A stretch of 64,000 bases of DNA. Source: Hyphomicrobiales bacterium (GTDB lineage: Bacteria; Pseudomonadota; Alphaproteobacteria; Rhizobiales; Xanthobacteraceae). Below are positions 25,565-35,625 of this stretch, one piece after another; the stretch's first letter is position 1; the number at the start of each line of letters is the position of its first letter. The notes below the pieces were generated by a model. The model searched no databases. It was not told where the DNA came from and saw only the letters and a program-made list of their open reading frames with translations. The DNA is taken from assembly GCA_021730985.1 (NCBI GenBank), contig JAKFYI010000008.1, forward strand, positions 62,001-126,000, given 5' to 3'. Position numbers and translations under genes: made by a program.

Positions 25565-25680
25565 TTAGCCGACCGCCCCCGCCGGGTTCCGCCGCAGCAC
25601 CTTCCCCGGCAGGGCGCCGGTGTGGCTGGCGTTCCCCACCACCATCATGCCGTTGACGATGACGCTGGTGCGCGCGCCGG
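25565..25680 (-). pseudogene. Partial copy A of the deacylase gene 3' end
   Basis: Read leftwards, it encodes a MMVVENASHTGALPGKVLRR-like end (here MMVVGNASHTGALPGKVLRR) followed by NPAGAVG and a TAA stop, matching the last ~38 codons of the intact gene at 27136. Identity at base level is roughly 80%, so it is not a very recent copy. It stops at a GCGCGCGCCGG sequence, where homology switches to another gene (see 25668-25795). Confidence 0.75.
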
Positions 25681-25795
25681 AGACCAATCTCTACAAGTTC
25701 TTGGATGCGGCGGAGGCGCACCGTGTCAGAGAAGGCCGGCACTTTCGAAGGAAGCTGGTGTTTCAGGTGAGGTAAGGGTGATGCGGCGGTGGGGA
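25668..25795 (+). pseudogene. Fragment of quinone oxidoreductase 3' end plus start of ABC receptor gene
   Basis: Read rightwards, it gives E-T-N-L-Y-K-F-L-D-A-A-E-A-H-R-V-R-E-G-R, then HFRRKLVFQVR and a stop at 25773-25775. This matches the C-terminus of the gene at 17376 (EIKLYKLSEAAEAHRVSEGR, then HFRGKLVFQVK). The match continues across the stop into GATGCGGCGG, as at 18301. So it copies the junction of two genes found 7.4 kb away. The left edge coincides with a GGTGCG(C/T)GCGCCGG stretch shared by both parent genes. Confidence 0.75.
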
Positions 25796-25822
25796 CAGGC
25801 GACCGCACTCCTATCCGTTGTG

Positions 25823-26278
25823 TCAGAATTTGTAGTGGCAAAATATCTCGGCAGCCATCTTGCGGTGGATTGTTTCAGACTGATGAAAATGAATTTCAGT
25901 TTGATATTGGGGCCATTGACCTGCTGAGCGAATGAGGAACACGACTTCGGCCTCTATGGTTTCAACATCGCGTTCGTTGCGGTCGAAGGCATCCATGTGG
26001 CACCATACGTCTAGGTTTGCAGAGGTAATTTCTCGGCGCCAAGCGTAGCCGTGGTAGCCATTCGCGCCTGTTGCCTTCCAACCCACGCGAAGTCGATTCC
26101 GAATAGGTGTTTTTGTCAGACCAACATAAATTGGTCTTTCGTCAATACTCACCACGTAAAGCTTCGGGAGCTTCAAATTGGCGATGCCAGAAAATCTGGG
26201 AGTGCCTTTGGCGCAAAGGACCACAAAGGCATCCGGAGTGAACGTCAGTCGGTATCGGTCCGGCCCACTAAAGTTCAT
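25823..26278 (-). CDS. GIY-YIG-like nuclease domain protein
   Basis: 151 residues from ATG 26278, preceded by GGGGAA; a longer frame would read through the deacylase fragment at 26301 and is rejected. The central part PKLYVVSIDERPIYVGLTKT, then PIRNRLRVGW, matches a variant GIY-YIG core: YVV and IYVG strands followed by an arginine-rich helix. Glutamates in VETIEAEVVFLIR are candidates for the metal ligand. GIY-YIG domains cut or nick DNA or RNA. Base composition is AT-richer than neighbours. It lies between two partial copies of the deacylase 3' end, so it looks like inserted cargo. Confidence 0.65.
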   Translation of the reverse strand: MNFSGPDRYRLTFTPDAFVVLCAKGTPRFSGIANLKLPKLYVVSIDERPIYVGLTKTPIRNRLRVGWKATGANGYHGYAWRREITSANLDVWCHMDAFDRNERDVETIEAEVVFLIRSAGQWPQYQTEIHFHQSETIHRKMAAEIFCHYKF

Positions 26279-26300
26279 TGAAATTCCCCATTCTGGAAAT

Positions 26301-26395
26301 ATCACCCCACCCTGCCACTCGCGTCCCTTCTCAGCACCTTGCCCAGCAGCGCCGTGTGGCTGGCGTTCTCCACCACCATCATATCGTTGAAGACA
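26301..26395 (-). pseudogene. Partial copy B of the deacylase gene 3' end
   Basis: Read leftwards it matches the last ~30 codons of the gene at 27136, with MMVVENASHT conserved and a small deletion where GALPGK should be. CACTCGCGTCCC, CACCTTGCCC and GTGTGGCTGGCGTTCTCC are shared with 27150-27208. It is more damaged than copy A and the stop codon is lost. Confidence 0.7.
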
Positions 26396-26409
26396 CCGTT
26401 CCTGCGTGC

Positions 26410-26721
26410 TCACCCGGCGACGTGTAGGCGCACGCCCGCCCGCTTTTGCAGGTAGCCGATGACGTTGAAGAGATTCTTCGCTTGCGGATTTCCGCGCGGG
26501 CCGAACATTCGGATCAGGCTTTTGGGCGGTGCGCCGGTTGCGGCCCCCAGTTTTTCGAAGCCGACCGTCGCCTTGATGTAGTCGCGCAGTATGGTCTTTC
26601 CAGTTTCCACGTCGCCGCCGAGCATCGCATCGACGCCTTCGCGCAGAAGCGCTTCCGCAAACTTCTTGTCGCCCTTGACGTGGCTTTGCACCAACTCCTT
26701 GAAGCTTTTTGCTTTTGCCAT
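26410..26721 (-). CDS. Addiction-module antitoxin, pair 3
   Basis: 103 residues. The C-terminal half FEKLGAATGAPPKSLIRMFG, then NPQAKNLFNVIGYLQKRAG, is the helix-turn-helix of antidote proteins that partner Gp49/HigB-like toxins (the usual SLxRxLxxxGNPxxxTL pattern). It lies 13 bases after the toxin stop in the same operon. It should neutralise the toxin and repress through 27074-27091. Confidence 0.8.
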   Translation of the reverse strand: MAKAKSFKELVQSHVKGDKKFAEALLREGVDAMLGGDVETGKTILRDYIKATVGFEKLGAATGAPPKSLIRMFGPRGNPQAKNLFNVIGYLQKRAGVRLHVAG

Positions 26722-26734
26722 TTTTCTTCTCCGT

Positions 26735-27064
26735 TCAGCGCCGTCCGCGCTTGCTTAGTTTGTATTCCTGCCAATAGGTATGAGCGGCATGGATGTCGCG
26801 CTGCTGACGTTTCTTGGTGCCGCCCGTCAGCAAAATGACCAACGTCTCGCCGTCGCGCCCGAAATAGACGCGGTAGCCTGGCCCGAAATCGATCCGATAT
26901 TCCGACACGCCTTCACCTACCGATTTCACGTTGGAGACGTTGCCTTGCTCCAACCGGGTGATCGCGCGTGTAACCTTGGCTCGCGCCACCGCCTCCAAAT
27001 CAGCAAACCATTCGGCGAAGGGCTGCCGGCCGTCGGCGGCAAGGTAGTAGTGAATCTCAAGCAT
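26735..27064 (-). CDS. Gp49/HigB-type toxin, pair 3
   Basis: 109 residues from ATG 27064. A 433-residue open frame upstream is only a read-through in another frame of the deacylase gene. The C-terminal block VSEYRIDFGPGYRVYFGRDG, then LVILLTGGTKKRQQRDI, is the signature of phage-derived Gp49-like killer proteins with a RelE fold. It is a likely ribosome-dependent RNase. Pair 3 sits between partial copy B and the intact 3' end of the deacylase gene, again as apparent cargo. Confidence 0.85.
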   Translation of the reverse strand: MLEIHYYLAADGRQPFAEWFADLEAVARAKVTRAITRLEQGNVSNVKSVGEGVSEYRIDFGPGYRVYFGRDGETLVILLTGGTKKRQQRDIHAAHTYWQEYKLSKRGRR

Positions 27065-27073
27065 CGACCGAAT

Positions 27074-27091
27074 GGTAACACAAACGTTACC
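27074..27091. promoter_or_regulatory. Operator palindrome before toxin-antitoxin pair 3
   Basis: GGTAACACAAACGTTACC is a perfect 6-base inverted repeat with a 6-base spacer, 10 bases upstream of the toxin start. Likely autoregulation site of the antitoxin. Confidence 0.55.
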
Positions 27092-27135
27092 GCGCCTCAA
27101 GACATAAAGCCCATTGGGGGTGATTTCAAGGCTTG

Positions 27136-28743
27136 CTACCCCACCGCGCCACTCGCATCCCGCCTCAAAACCTTGCCGGGCAACGCGCCGGTGTGGCTGG
27201 CGTTCTCCACCACCATCATGCCGTTCACGATCACGCTGGTGCGCGCGCCGGTCGGATACTGGTGCGGATCGGCGTAGGTGGCGCGGTCGCGGAAGTCCGC
27301 CGGATCGAACATCGCCACATCGGCGCGGAAGCCTTCGCGCAATAGCCCGCGGTCCTTCAGCTTGAGTGCGCGGGCGGTGCCGCCGGTCATCTTGTGGATC
27401 GCAGCCTCCAGCGGCAGCGCGTTCTTCTCGCGCACGTAGTGGCCCACGATGCGCGGGAAGGTGCCGTAGAAGCGCGGATGCGGCATGCCCTGGCTCACCG
27501 TGCCATAGGTGGCGACGCAATTGCCGTCGGAGCCGACCAGCGCGGTGCGCGAACGCACGATCTCGGTGATGTCGTCTTCCGAGATCGATGTGACCAGCAC
27601 GCGCGTCGCGCCCTTGTCGTCGGCGAGGTAGTCGCACAACGCATCGACCGGATCGGCGCCGCGTTCCTTGGCGATCGCGCCGATGGTCTTGCCCGCGTAT
27701 TGCGGCAGGTTCGGCGAGATCGAAATCTGCACGCAGTCCCAGTTCGGAATGCGGCCCCAGTTGTTGAGGCCGTCGCGCGCGATGTCGGCAGCAATGCGGG
27801 CGCGGCTCTCGGGCTCGCGTAGCCGTTTCAGCATCGCCTCGACGCCGCCAGCCTGCACCCACTGCGGCAGCAGGTTCTTCAGCGGGTTCGATCCCGCCGC
27901 ATACGGATACGCATCGCAATCGACATCGAGCCCGCTCGCGCGCGCGTCCGCTATCATTTGGAGCGCGGTCGCGGCCTTGCCCCAATTGTCCATGCCAGAG
28001 CATTTGAAGTGCACGATCTCGACATGCACGCCGCATTGCCGCGCCACGTCGATGGCTTCCTCGACCGAGTCCAGCACCTGGTTCGATTCATCGCGCAGAT
28101 GGGTGAAGTAGCCGGCGTTGTGCTTCTTCAGCACATGGCCGAGCGCGATCATCTCGTCGGGCCTGGCGTAGGCGCCGGGCGAGGTGAACAGCCCGGAGGA
28201 CATGCCGAGCGCGCCGGCCTTCAGTCCGTCCTCCAGCAGCGCGATCATGGCGTTGAGCTCGGCCGCGCTCGGGGCGCGGTTCTCCATCCCCATCACCATC
28301 AGGCGCAGCGTGTTGTGGCCGACCAGCATGCCGGCGTTCACGGACGTGGGCGGGAAGGTGTCGAGGTATTGCGGGAACGTCAGTTCCTTGAACGGCAGCC
28401 ACGGCGCCGACGGCGAGAGATAGTCTTTCAGCAGATCGACCTTGCCGGGCAGCGCGGGCGCGACCGAGAAACCGCAATGGCCGATGATCTCGGTGGTGAC
28501 GCCCTGGCGCACCTTGCTCTCCGCCTTGGGATTGATCGGCAGCGTGAAGTCGGAGTGGGTCTTGATGTCGATGAAACCCGGCGTGACGGCCAGACCCGAC
28601 GCGTCGATGGTTTTCTTCGCTGGGCCCGGCACGTTGCCGATCGCTGAGATGACGCCGTCTTCGATCGCGATGTCACCGGGGACGCCAGCGCTGCCGCTGC
28701 CGTCGTAGATCGTGCCGCCGCGGATCATGATGTCGGTGGGCAT
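27136..28743 (-). CDS. N-acyl-D-amino-acid deacylase (D-aminoacylase) family amidohydrolase
   Basis: 535 residues from ATG 28743; an upstream in-frame start at 28785 would give an unusual 14-residue extension inside a repeat. The pattern is that of D-aminoacylases: GGTIYDGSGSAGVPGDIAIE, TPGFIDIKTHSDF (metal site), GHCGFSVAP (the bridging cysteine), YFTHLRDESNQVLDSVEEAI, VEIVHFKCSG, and a late SDGNCVATYG. It hydrolyses N-acyl-D-amino acids or related D-glutamate derivatives in the cytoplasm. Its last 30-40 codons are present as damaged copies at 25565 and 26301. Confidence 0.85.
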   Translation of the reverse strand: MPTDIMIRGGTIYDGSGSAGVPGDIAIEDGVISAIGNVPGPAKKTIDASGLAVTPGFIDIKTHSDFTLPINPKAESKVRQGVTTEIIGHCGFSVAPALPGKVDLLKDYLSPSAPWLPFKELTFPQYLDTFPPTSVNAGMLVGHNTLRLMVMGMENRAPSAAELNAMIALLEDGLKAGALGMSSGLFTSPGAYARPDEMIALGHVLKKHNAGYFTHLRDESNQVLDSVEEAIDVARQCGVHVEIVHFKCSGMDNWGKAATALQMIADARASGLDVDCDAYPYAAGSNPLKNLLPQWVQAGGVEAMLKRLREPESRARIAADIARDGLNNWGRIPNWDCVQISISPNLPQYAGKTIGAIAKERGADPVDALCDYLADDKGATRVLVTSISEDDITEIVRSRTALVGSDGNCVATYGTVSQGMPHPRFYGTFPRIVGHYVREKNALPLEAAIHKMTGGTARALKLKDRGLLREGFRADVAMFDPADFRDRATYADPHQYPTGARTSVIVNGMMVVENASHTGALPGKVLRRDASGAVG

Positions 28744-28780
28744 GGAACGTTGTCTCTGTTTGCGACCATTTTCTCCGGCT

Positions 28781-28889
28781 GTCATGCCCCGCGCATAGCC
28801 GTCATAGGACGGCGTCGCTTCGCTCGCCTATGGCGGGGCATCCAGTACCCACGGTGGTTACTGGATCGCCCGCTTTCGCGGGCGATGAC
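28781..28889. repeat. Intergenic inverted-repeat element (CATCCAGTA family)
   Basis: GTCATGCCCCGCGCATAGCC...GGGGCATCCAGTACCCA faces GGTTACTGGATCGCCCGC...GGGCGATGAC. Same family as 19304 and 46972. It lies between the deacylase and the GST genes. Confidence 0.65.
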
Positions 28890-28915
28890 ACCGAGCCAAC
28901 GGAGATGGCGCTGTT

Positions 28916-29728
28916 TCATTTCCCCCGCAACCCCGCCACCGCCGCCTTCACATCATCCAATATCTTCGGCCCGTGCGTTCGCATCGCGGCGAATTCGTCC
29001 TCCGCGATCAGATCCTTCAAACCCGTCTTGAAGTGCGGCCAGTCCTGCGCGCGCGCCCACCACTCGCGCACCCGCGGGCGGATGTCGAGCCATGCGCCGA
29101 TCAGGCCCAGGTATTCGAGCCGCGCCGCGTAGGGCATCAGGTTGATGTCGGCGAGCGTCGGCGCGCCGCCCACGATCCACGGGCCGCCCTCGGCCAGCGT
29201 CTCGTCGAGCAGCTTGAAGGCGCGCTCGTAGGCTGCGATCCCGTGCGTGACGAACGGAGACTTCGCGCCGAGTTCATAGGTCGACTTGAAGCGATCGGTG
29301 CGGCGCGGGTCGCCGACATTGCGAAAGCGGGTCTGGCGCTGCTCCTCGGTCATGTTGCGCATCCGCTCGCGAAACATCGCCGAGAACGACATCTCTGTGA
29401 CGCCGTCGTGCAGGCCCTCATCGGCGAACTTGCTCCACAGCCGCATCCGGGTGCGGCCGTAGGCGTCGCTCGGGATCAGCGGCGGATCGGGAAACGTCTC
29501 GTCGATGTATTCGCAGATCAGCGTCGACTCGATCACCGGCCTGCCGTCGTGAACCAGAGTCGGCACCACGCCCTTGGGATTCATCTTGAGGTATTGCGGG
29601 TCGTACTGCTCGCTCTTGAACAGATCGACGCGGCGCACCTCCCAATCGAGTCCCTTGGCGCGCAGCGTAATGCGGACCTTCTGGCAGCAGACCGAGTTGC
29701 CGAAGTCGTAGAGGACGAGTGCAGCCAT
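28916..29728 (-). CDS. Glutathione S-transferase family protein
   Basis: 270 residues from ATG 29728. Thioredoxin-like N-terminal domain (about 1-85) with DFGNSVCCQKVRITLRAKGL, where NSVCC is the active-site region, then GVVPTLVHDGRPVIES, the cis-proline and the E-S glutathione-binding pair. An all-helical C-terminal domain follows with IVGGAPTLADINLMPYAARL, the N-capping box of the family. It conjugates or reduces via glutathione in the cytoplasm. It starts 2 bases after the stop of the Bug gene 29731, so they share an operon; this suggests uptake and processing of the same compound, possibly as in beta-aryl-ether or hydroxy-acid pathways, by inference. Confidence 0.85.
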   Translation of the reverse strand: MAALVLYDFGNSVCCQKVRITLRAKGLDWEVRRVDLFKSEQYDPQYLKMNPKGVVPTLVHDGRPVIESTLICEYIDETFPDPPLIPSDAYGRTRMRLWSKFADEGLHDGVTEMSFSAMFRERMRNMTEEQRQTRFRNVGDPRRTDRFKSTYELGAKSPFVTHGIAAYERAFKLLDETLAEGGPWIVGGAPTLADINLMPYAARLEYLGLIGAWLDIRPRVREWWARAQDWPHFKTGLKDLIAEDEFAAMRTHGPKILDDVKAAVAGLRGK

Positions 29729-29730
29729 TC

Positions 29731-30717
29731 CTAATCGCCGACCTTGATGCCCGCTTCCTTCGTCACCCGGCCGTACTCGCCGTGCTGGCGCTTGATGTGC
29801 GCGCCGAAGTCCGCGCCGCACACCCCGATCGAGCGGTAGCCCTGCGGCGTCAGCTTGGCCTGCACCTCGGGCGCGTTCAGTGCGTTCTTGAACATGGTGA
29901 TGTGCGCGGCGATGACGTCCGTCGGCGTCTTTGCCGGCGCCACCAAGCCGAACCACGCGGTCGCCTCGAAGTCCTTGATGCCGCCCTCGATGACGGTCGG
30001 TGTGTCGGGTAGCGGCGCGAACCGCTCGCGTGAGGCCACGGCGATCGCGCGCAGCTTGCCGGCGCGCACCTGTTCCATCACCTCGGATGGATTGGCGAGC
30101 ACCGCCATGACATGGCCGCCCACCAGCGCGGTGGTGGCGGGTGCGCCGCCGCCGAACGGCACATAGGTGAGCTTGATGCCGGCTGCGCGGTTGAACATCT
30201 CGAACGCGATGTGCTGCGTGGTCGCGGGGCCAACGGTGGCGTAGTTCATCTCGCCGGGCTTGGCCTTCGCCGCGTCGATGAAATCCTTCAGCGTCTTGAA
30301 CGGCGAGGTGGCGTTCACCACCATGATCTGCGGCGAGTCCACCATCAGGCAGACCGGCTCGAAGCTGGTGAGCGGATCGTAGGGCAGCGACGCGCGCACC
30401 GCGGCGTTGATGACGAACGAGTTGGCCATCAGCAGCAGCGTGTTGCCATCGGGTGCCGCGCGCGACACCTGCTCGGTGGCGATCACCGTGCCGCCGCCGG
30501 GCCGGTTCTCCACCAGGATGGTGGGTCCGCCGGTCTTGCCGATCTGCTCGCCCAGCACGCGGGCCAGAATGTCGGCGGTGCCGCCGGGCGGGAACGGCAC
30601 CACGACGCGGACGTTGCGGCCGGACGCGGTCTGCGCCTCGGCCGCGGTGGACAGCGCAAGTGCGATGAGTGCCGCGCATGCGGCCAGGATTTTCGTGAAT
30701 TGCATCGGATGCCCCAT
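29731..30717 (-). CDS. Bug/TctC-family periplasmic solute receptor
   Basis: 328 residues from ATG 30717, or 324 from ATG 30705. Signal peptide ends near AEAQ. Bug loops: RVVVPFPPGGTADILARVLG, NRPGGGTVIATEQV, and VPFGGGAPATTALVGG. The first loop has PPGGTAD, the classic Bug form. It is the first gene of a two-gene operon with the GST, which makes it one of only two receptors here with a catabolic-looking partner. Confidence 0.85.
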   Translation of the reverse strand: MGHPMQFTKILAACAALIALALSTAAEAQTASGRNVRVVVPFPPGGTADILARVLGEQIGKTGGPTILVENRPGGGTVIATEQVSRAAPDGNTLLLMANSFVINAAVRASLPYDPLTSFEPVCLMVDSPQIMVVNATSPFKTLKDFIDAAKAKPGEMNYATVGPATTQHIAFEMFNRAAGIKLTYVPFGGGAPATTALVGGHVMAVLANPSEVMEQVRAGKLRAIAVASRERFAPLPDTPTVIEGGIKDFEATAWFGLVAPAKTPTDVIAAHITMFKNALNAPEVQAKLTPQGYRSIGVCGADFGAHIKRQHGEYGRVTKEAGIKVGD

Positions 30718-30790
30718 TGCCCTTGCCCGCGCAGCTTGCGGGTTCCGGCTTTGCGGCGCAACGGCACGGTGGCCCTTGCTCGGGTTAAGG

Positions 30791-30997
30791 TCAGGCGGCG
30801 CCGCCGCCGCTGCCGTCCATCCAATGGTCGAGCGAAGCGGGCATGATCCAGGGCCACAGGAAGGTGCTGAGCACGGCGAACACGAAGCCGTCCACCACGC
30901 CAGTGCCCAGCGTTCCGAACAGCGCGCCGATGCCGGCGCCTGCGGCGATCCATAGCGCCAGCCAGAAGGTCAGGAAGAGGACGACACGATTGCCCAT
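30791..30997 (-). CDS. WPWIMP-motif membrane miniprotein, copy 1 (EcfG regulon)
   Basis: 68 residues from ATG 30997 (GGAG six bases upstream). Two hydrophobic segments: VVLFLTFWLALWIAAGAG and VVDGFVFAVLSTFLWPWIM. The end LWPWIMPASLDHWMDG matches AWPWIMPRVVDRWMSR in the neighbour at 31112, so they are paralogues. An exact EcfG promoter (31016-31041) lies directly upstream, so expression should rise in the general stress response. Family and function unknown to me. Confidence 0.65.
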   Translation of the reverse strand: MGNRVVLFLTFWLALWIAAGAGIGALFGTLGTGVVDGFVFAVLSTFLWPWIMPASLDHWMDGSGGGAA

Positions 30998-31015
30998 CAC
31001 CATCTCCGCCCCATC

Positions 31016-31041
31016 AACGTCGCAGAGGAACATGGCGTTCC
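31016..31041 (-). promoter_or_regulatory. EcfG-type stress promoter for 30997 gene
   Basis: On the minus strand GGAAC (31041-31037), 17 bases, CGTT (31019-31016). This equals the published alphaproteobacterial EcfG consensus GGAAC-N16/17-CGTT. The start codon is 19 bases after the -10 box, so the leader is very short but still holds a GGAG. Confidence 0.7.
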
Positions 31042-31111
31042 TAAGAAACTGGGTGGAAGAGGCCGAAGATCGCCAGGAAGAGCGTCGGAAGAACGAGAAG
31101 AACGCGTGTAC

Positions 31112-31339
31112 TTACGCCTCGCCGGCCTCGCCGCGGGACATCCAGCGGTCCACGACTCGCGGCATGATCCACGGCCAGGCGAAGCTAGTGATCATGGCAA
31201 AGAACGCGCCGTTGAAAATTCCGTAATAGATGCCGTTGGTTACGAGGTCGGGCTTGGGCGCGGTAAGGCCGCCGATGGCCGCTCCGACGATCATCCATAC
31301 GATGAACCAGGCTCCGGCGATCGCGGCTGTGCGGCCCAT
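31112..31339 (-). CDS. WPWIMP-motif membrane miniprotein, copy 2
   Basis: 75 residues from ATG 31339 with AGGAG seven bases upstream. Two membrane segments: AAIAGAWFIVWMIVGAAIGG and GIFNGAFFAMITSFAWPWIM. It ends with the same WPWIMP-x3-D-x-W-M pattern as 30791. Upstream on the minus strand, 31389-31365, is GGAAC-N16-GGTT, one base off the EcfG consensus. Both genes probably belong to the stress regulon. Function unknown. Confidence 0.65.
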   Translation of the reverse strand: MGRTAAIAGAWFIVWMIVGAAIGGLTAPKPDLVTNGIYYGIFNGAFFAMITSFAWPWIMPRVVDRWMSRGEAGEA

Positions 31340-31364
31340 GGGAATGCTCCTGTTGCCGCAAACC

Positions 31365-31389
31365 AACCGCCAGGCGCGACAGGAGTTCC
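31365..31389 (-). promoter_or_regulatory. Near-consensus EcfG promoter for 31339 gene
   Basis: GGAAC (31389-31385), 16 bases, GGTT (31368-31365) on the minus strand; only the first -10 base differs from consensus. It lies 26 bases before the ATG. Weaker support than the exact sites. Confidence 0.45.
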
Positions 31390-31466
31390 GAGGTTTAATC
31401 GAGCAAAATCAGGGTTTTGGAACGGGCGCGCGGGGGACGCGAAATTAAAGCCCATCCGCTGGGAAA

Positions 31467-31481
31467 GAACATATTGCGAAC
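31467..31481. promoter_or_regulatory. LexA (SOS) box of recA
   Basis: GAAC-ATATTGC-GAAC, the exact alphaproteobacterial LexA operator (GTTC-N7-GTTC on the other strand). It lies 105 bases before the recA start. A third GAAC follows at 31485. recA repression by LexA and DNA-damage induction follow from this. Confidence 0.85.
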
Positions 31482-31586
31482 ATAGAACAAACAGTGTACA
31501 TTGCTTTTTCACTCAAACCGGGGCGCATTTCCGGGGCGGCGCCTGCGTTTGTCGGTCTTTCGAATCCCGGTCATAAGGAGCGCGAA

Positions 31587-32678
31587 ATGGCTTCGCCTGC
31601 TGCCCTGCGTGTCATCGAAGGAAGTTCGTCTATGGACAAGTCCAAAGCGCTGGATGCGGCGCTTTCTCAGATCGAGCGCAATTTCGGCAAGGGCTCGATC
31701 ATGAAACTGGGCAAGAACAACAAGTCCATGGACGTGGAGACCGTCTCCACCGGCTCGCTCGGGCTCGACATCGCGCTCGGCATCGGCGGCCTGCCGCGCG
31801 GCCGGGTGGTCGAGATCTACGGACCTGAATCCTCCGGCAAGACCACGCTCGCTTTGCACACCGTCGCCGAAGCCCAGAAGAAGGGCGGCATCTGCGCCTT
31901 CATCGACGCCGAGCACGCGCTCGACCCGATCTATGCCCGCAAGCTCGGCTGCAACGTCGATGAACTGCTGATCTCGCAGCCCGACCACGGCGAGCAGGCG
32001 CTGGAAATCGCCGACACGCTGGTGCGCTCCGGCGCGGTCGATGTGCTGGTGGTGGATTCGGTGGCGGCGCTGGTGCCGCGCGCCGAGCTCGAAGGCGAGA
32101 TGGGCGATTCGCTGCCCGGCCTGCAGGCCCGGTTGATGTCGCAGGCGCTGCGCAAGCTCACCGCGTCGATCAACAAGTCCCACACCATGGTGATCTTCAT
32201 CAACCAGATCCGCATGAAGATCGGCGTGATGTACGGCTCGCCGGAAACCACGACCGGCGGCAACGCGCTGAAGTTCTACGCCTCGGTTCGGCTCGACATC
32301 CGCCGCATCGGCGCGATCAAGGAGCGCGACGAGGTGGTCGGCAACCAGACCCGCGTCAAGGTGGTGAAGAACAAGCTGGCGCCGCCGTTCAAGCAGGTCG
32401 AGTTCGACATCATGTACGGCGAGGGCGTCTCCAAGGTCGGCGAACTGGTCGATCTTGGCGTTAAGGCCGGCGTGGTGGAGAAGTCCGGTTCCTGGTTTTC
32501 CTACGACAGCCAGCGCATCGGCCAGGGCCGCGAGAACGCCAAGGCTTTCCTCAAGGCCAATCCGGACGTCGCCCTCAAGATCGAACAGCAGGTGCGCCAG
32601 AACTCCGGCGTGATCGCCGAGATCATCATGGGCGAGCCCGAAAAGGACGATGACGACGACGAGGCCGCCGAGGCATAG
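31587..32678 (+). CDS. recA: RecA recombinase
   Basis: 363 residues from ATG 31587, with AAGGAG upstream; a longer frame from 31494 reads the operator region. RecA forms filaments on single-stranded DNA, drives strand exchange and triggers LexA cleavage. Walker A is GPESSGKTT, Walker [11 protein letters not shown], and [20 protein letters not shown] covers the L2 loop. The acidic tail ([12 protein letters not shown]) is normal. An SOS box precedes it and a strong terminator follows. Confidence 0.98.
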   Translation: MASPAALRVIEGSSSMDKSKALDAALSQIERNFGKGSIMKLGKNNKSMDVETVSTGSLGLDIALGIGGLPRGRVVEIYGPESSGKTTLALHTVAEAQKKGGICAFIDAEHALDPIYARKLGCNVDELLISQPDHGEQALEIADTLVRSGAVDVLVVDSVAALVPRAELEGEMGDSLPGLQARLMSQALRKLTASINKSHTMVIFINQIRMKIGVMYGSPETTTGGNALKFYASVRLDIRRIGAIKERDEVVGNQTRVKVVKNKLAPPFKQVEFDIMYGEGVSKVGELVDLGVKAGVVEKSGSWFSYDSQRIGQGRENAKAFLKANPDVALKIEQQVRQNSGVIAEIIMGEPEKDDDDDEAAEA

Positions 32679-32680
32679 GC

Positions 32681-32710
32681 CCTTAAAGCTTTCGGGCCTT
32701 AAAGCTTTCG
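32681..32710. repeat. Tandem repeat after recA
   Basis: CCTTAAAGCTTTCG occurs twice, at 32681-32694 and 32697-32710, separated by GG. Each unit contains the palindrome AAAGCTTT. It sits in the recA 3' untranslated region. Confidence 0.7.
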
Positions 32711-32733
32711 ACGCCGGTCCCCACACCGACATC

Positions 32734-32765
32734 ACCCCCGGGCCTTGCCCCGGGGGTTTTTGTTT
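32734..32765 (+). terminator. Rho-independent terminator of recA
   Basis: CCCCCGG and CCGGGGG arms close over a GGCCTTGC-type loop, followed by TTTTTGTTTTT. Classic intrinsic terminator about 55 bases after the recA stop. Confidence 0.85.
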
Positions 32766-32913
32766 TTGGCGCCGGCCCGTGCGGCGAGCGGTGGCGGGGC
32801 GCACCGCGCAGCCGTGTCCGGCGGCCGGTCCGCCAGCACAGTGGTTCCGTGCCCGGCTTTCCTGGACACCCCATCCTCCCGCCGCTAAATAACCTACCGG
32901 AAACATCAAGAAG

Positions 32914-32935
32914 ACCCGCCGTTTAGGCGGGTTTT
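32914..32935 (+). terminator. Hairpin-plus-T stretch just before alaS, terminator or attenuator
   Basis: ACCCGCC-GTTTA-GGCGGGT then TTTT, ending about 18 bases upstream of the alaS ATG. Its position inside the leader rather than after a gene suggests control of alaS read-through, or a boundary stop if alaS initiates after it. Confidence 0.55.
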
Positions 32936-32952
32936 GCGGGTTAGAAGGCAGC

Positions 32953-35613
<2,661 letters not shown>

Positions 35614-35625
35614 TAGCTCCCGTGT

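Noticed and set aside
26735-28036. A 433-residue frame suggesting an amidohydrolase-toxin fusion.
   Set aside because: The upstream 320 residues are an out-of-frame reading of the deacylase gene. The toxin has a normal start at 27064 with an operator before it.
28916-30679. A 587-residue frame suggesting a Bug-GST fusion.
   Set aside because: The N-terminal half is a shadow frame of the Bug gene; both real genes have their own starts and are only two bases apart.
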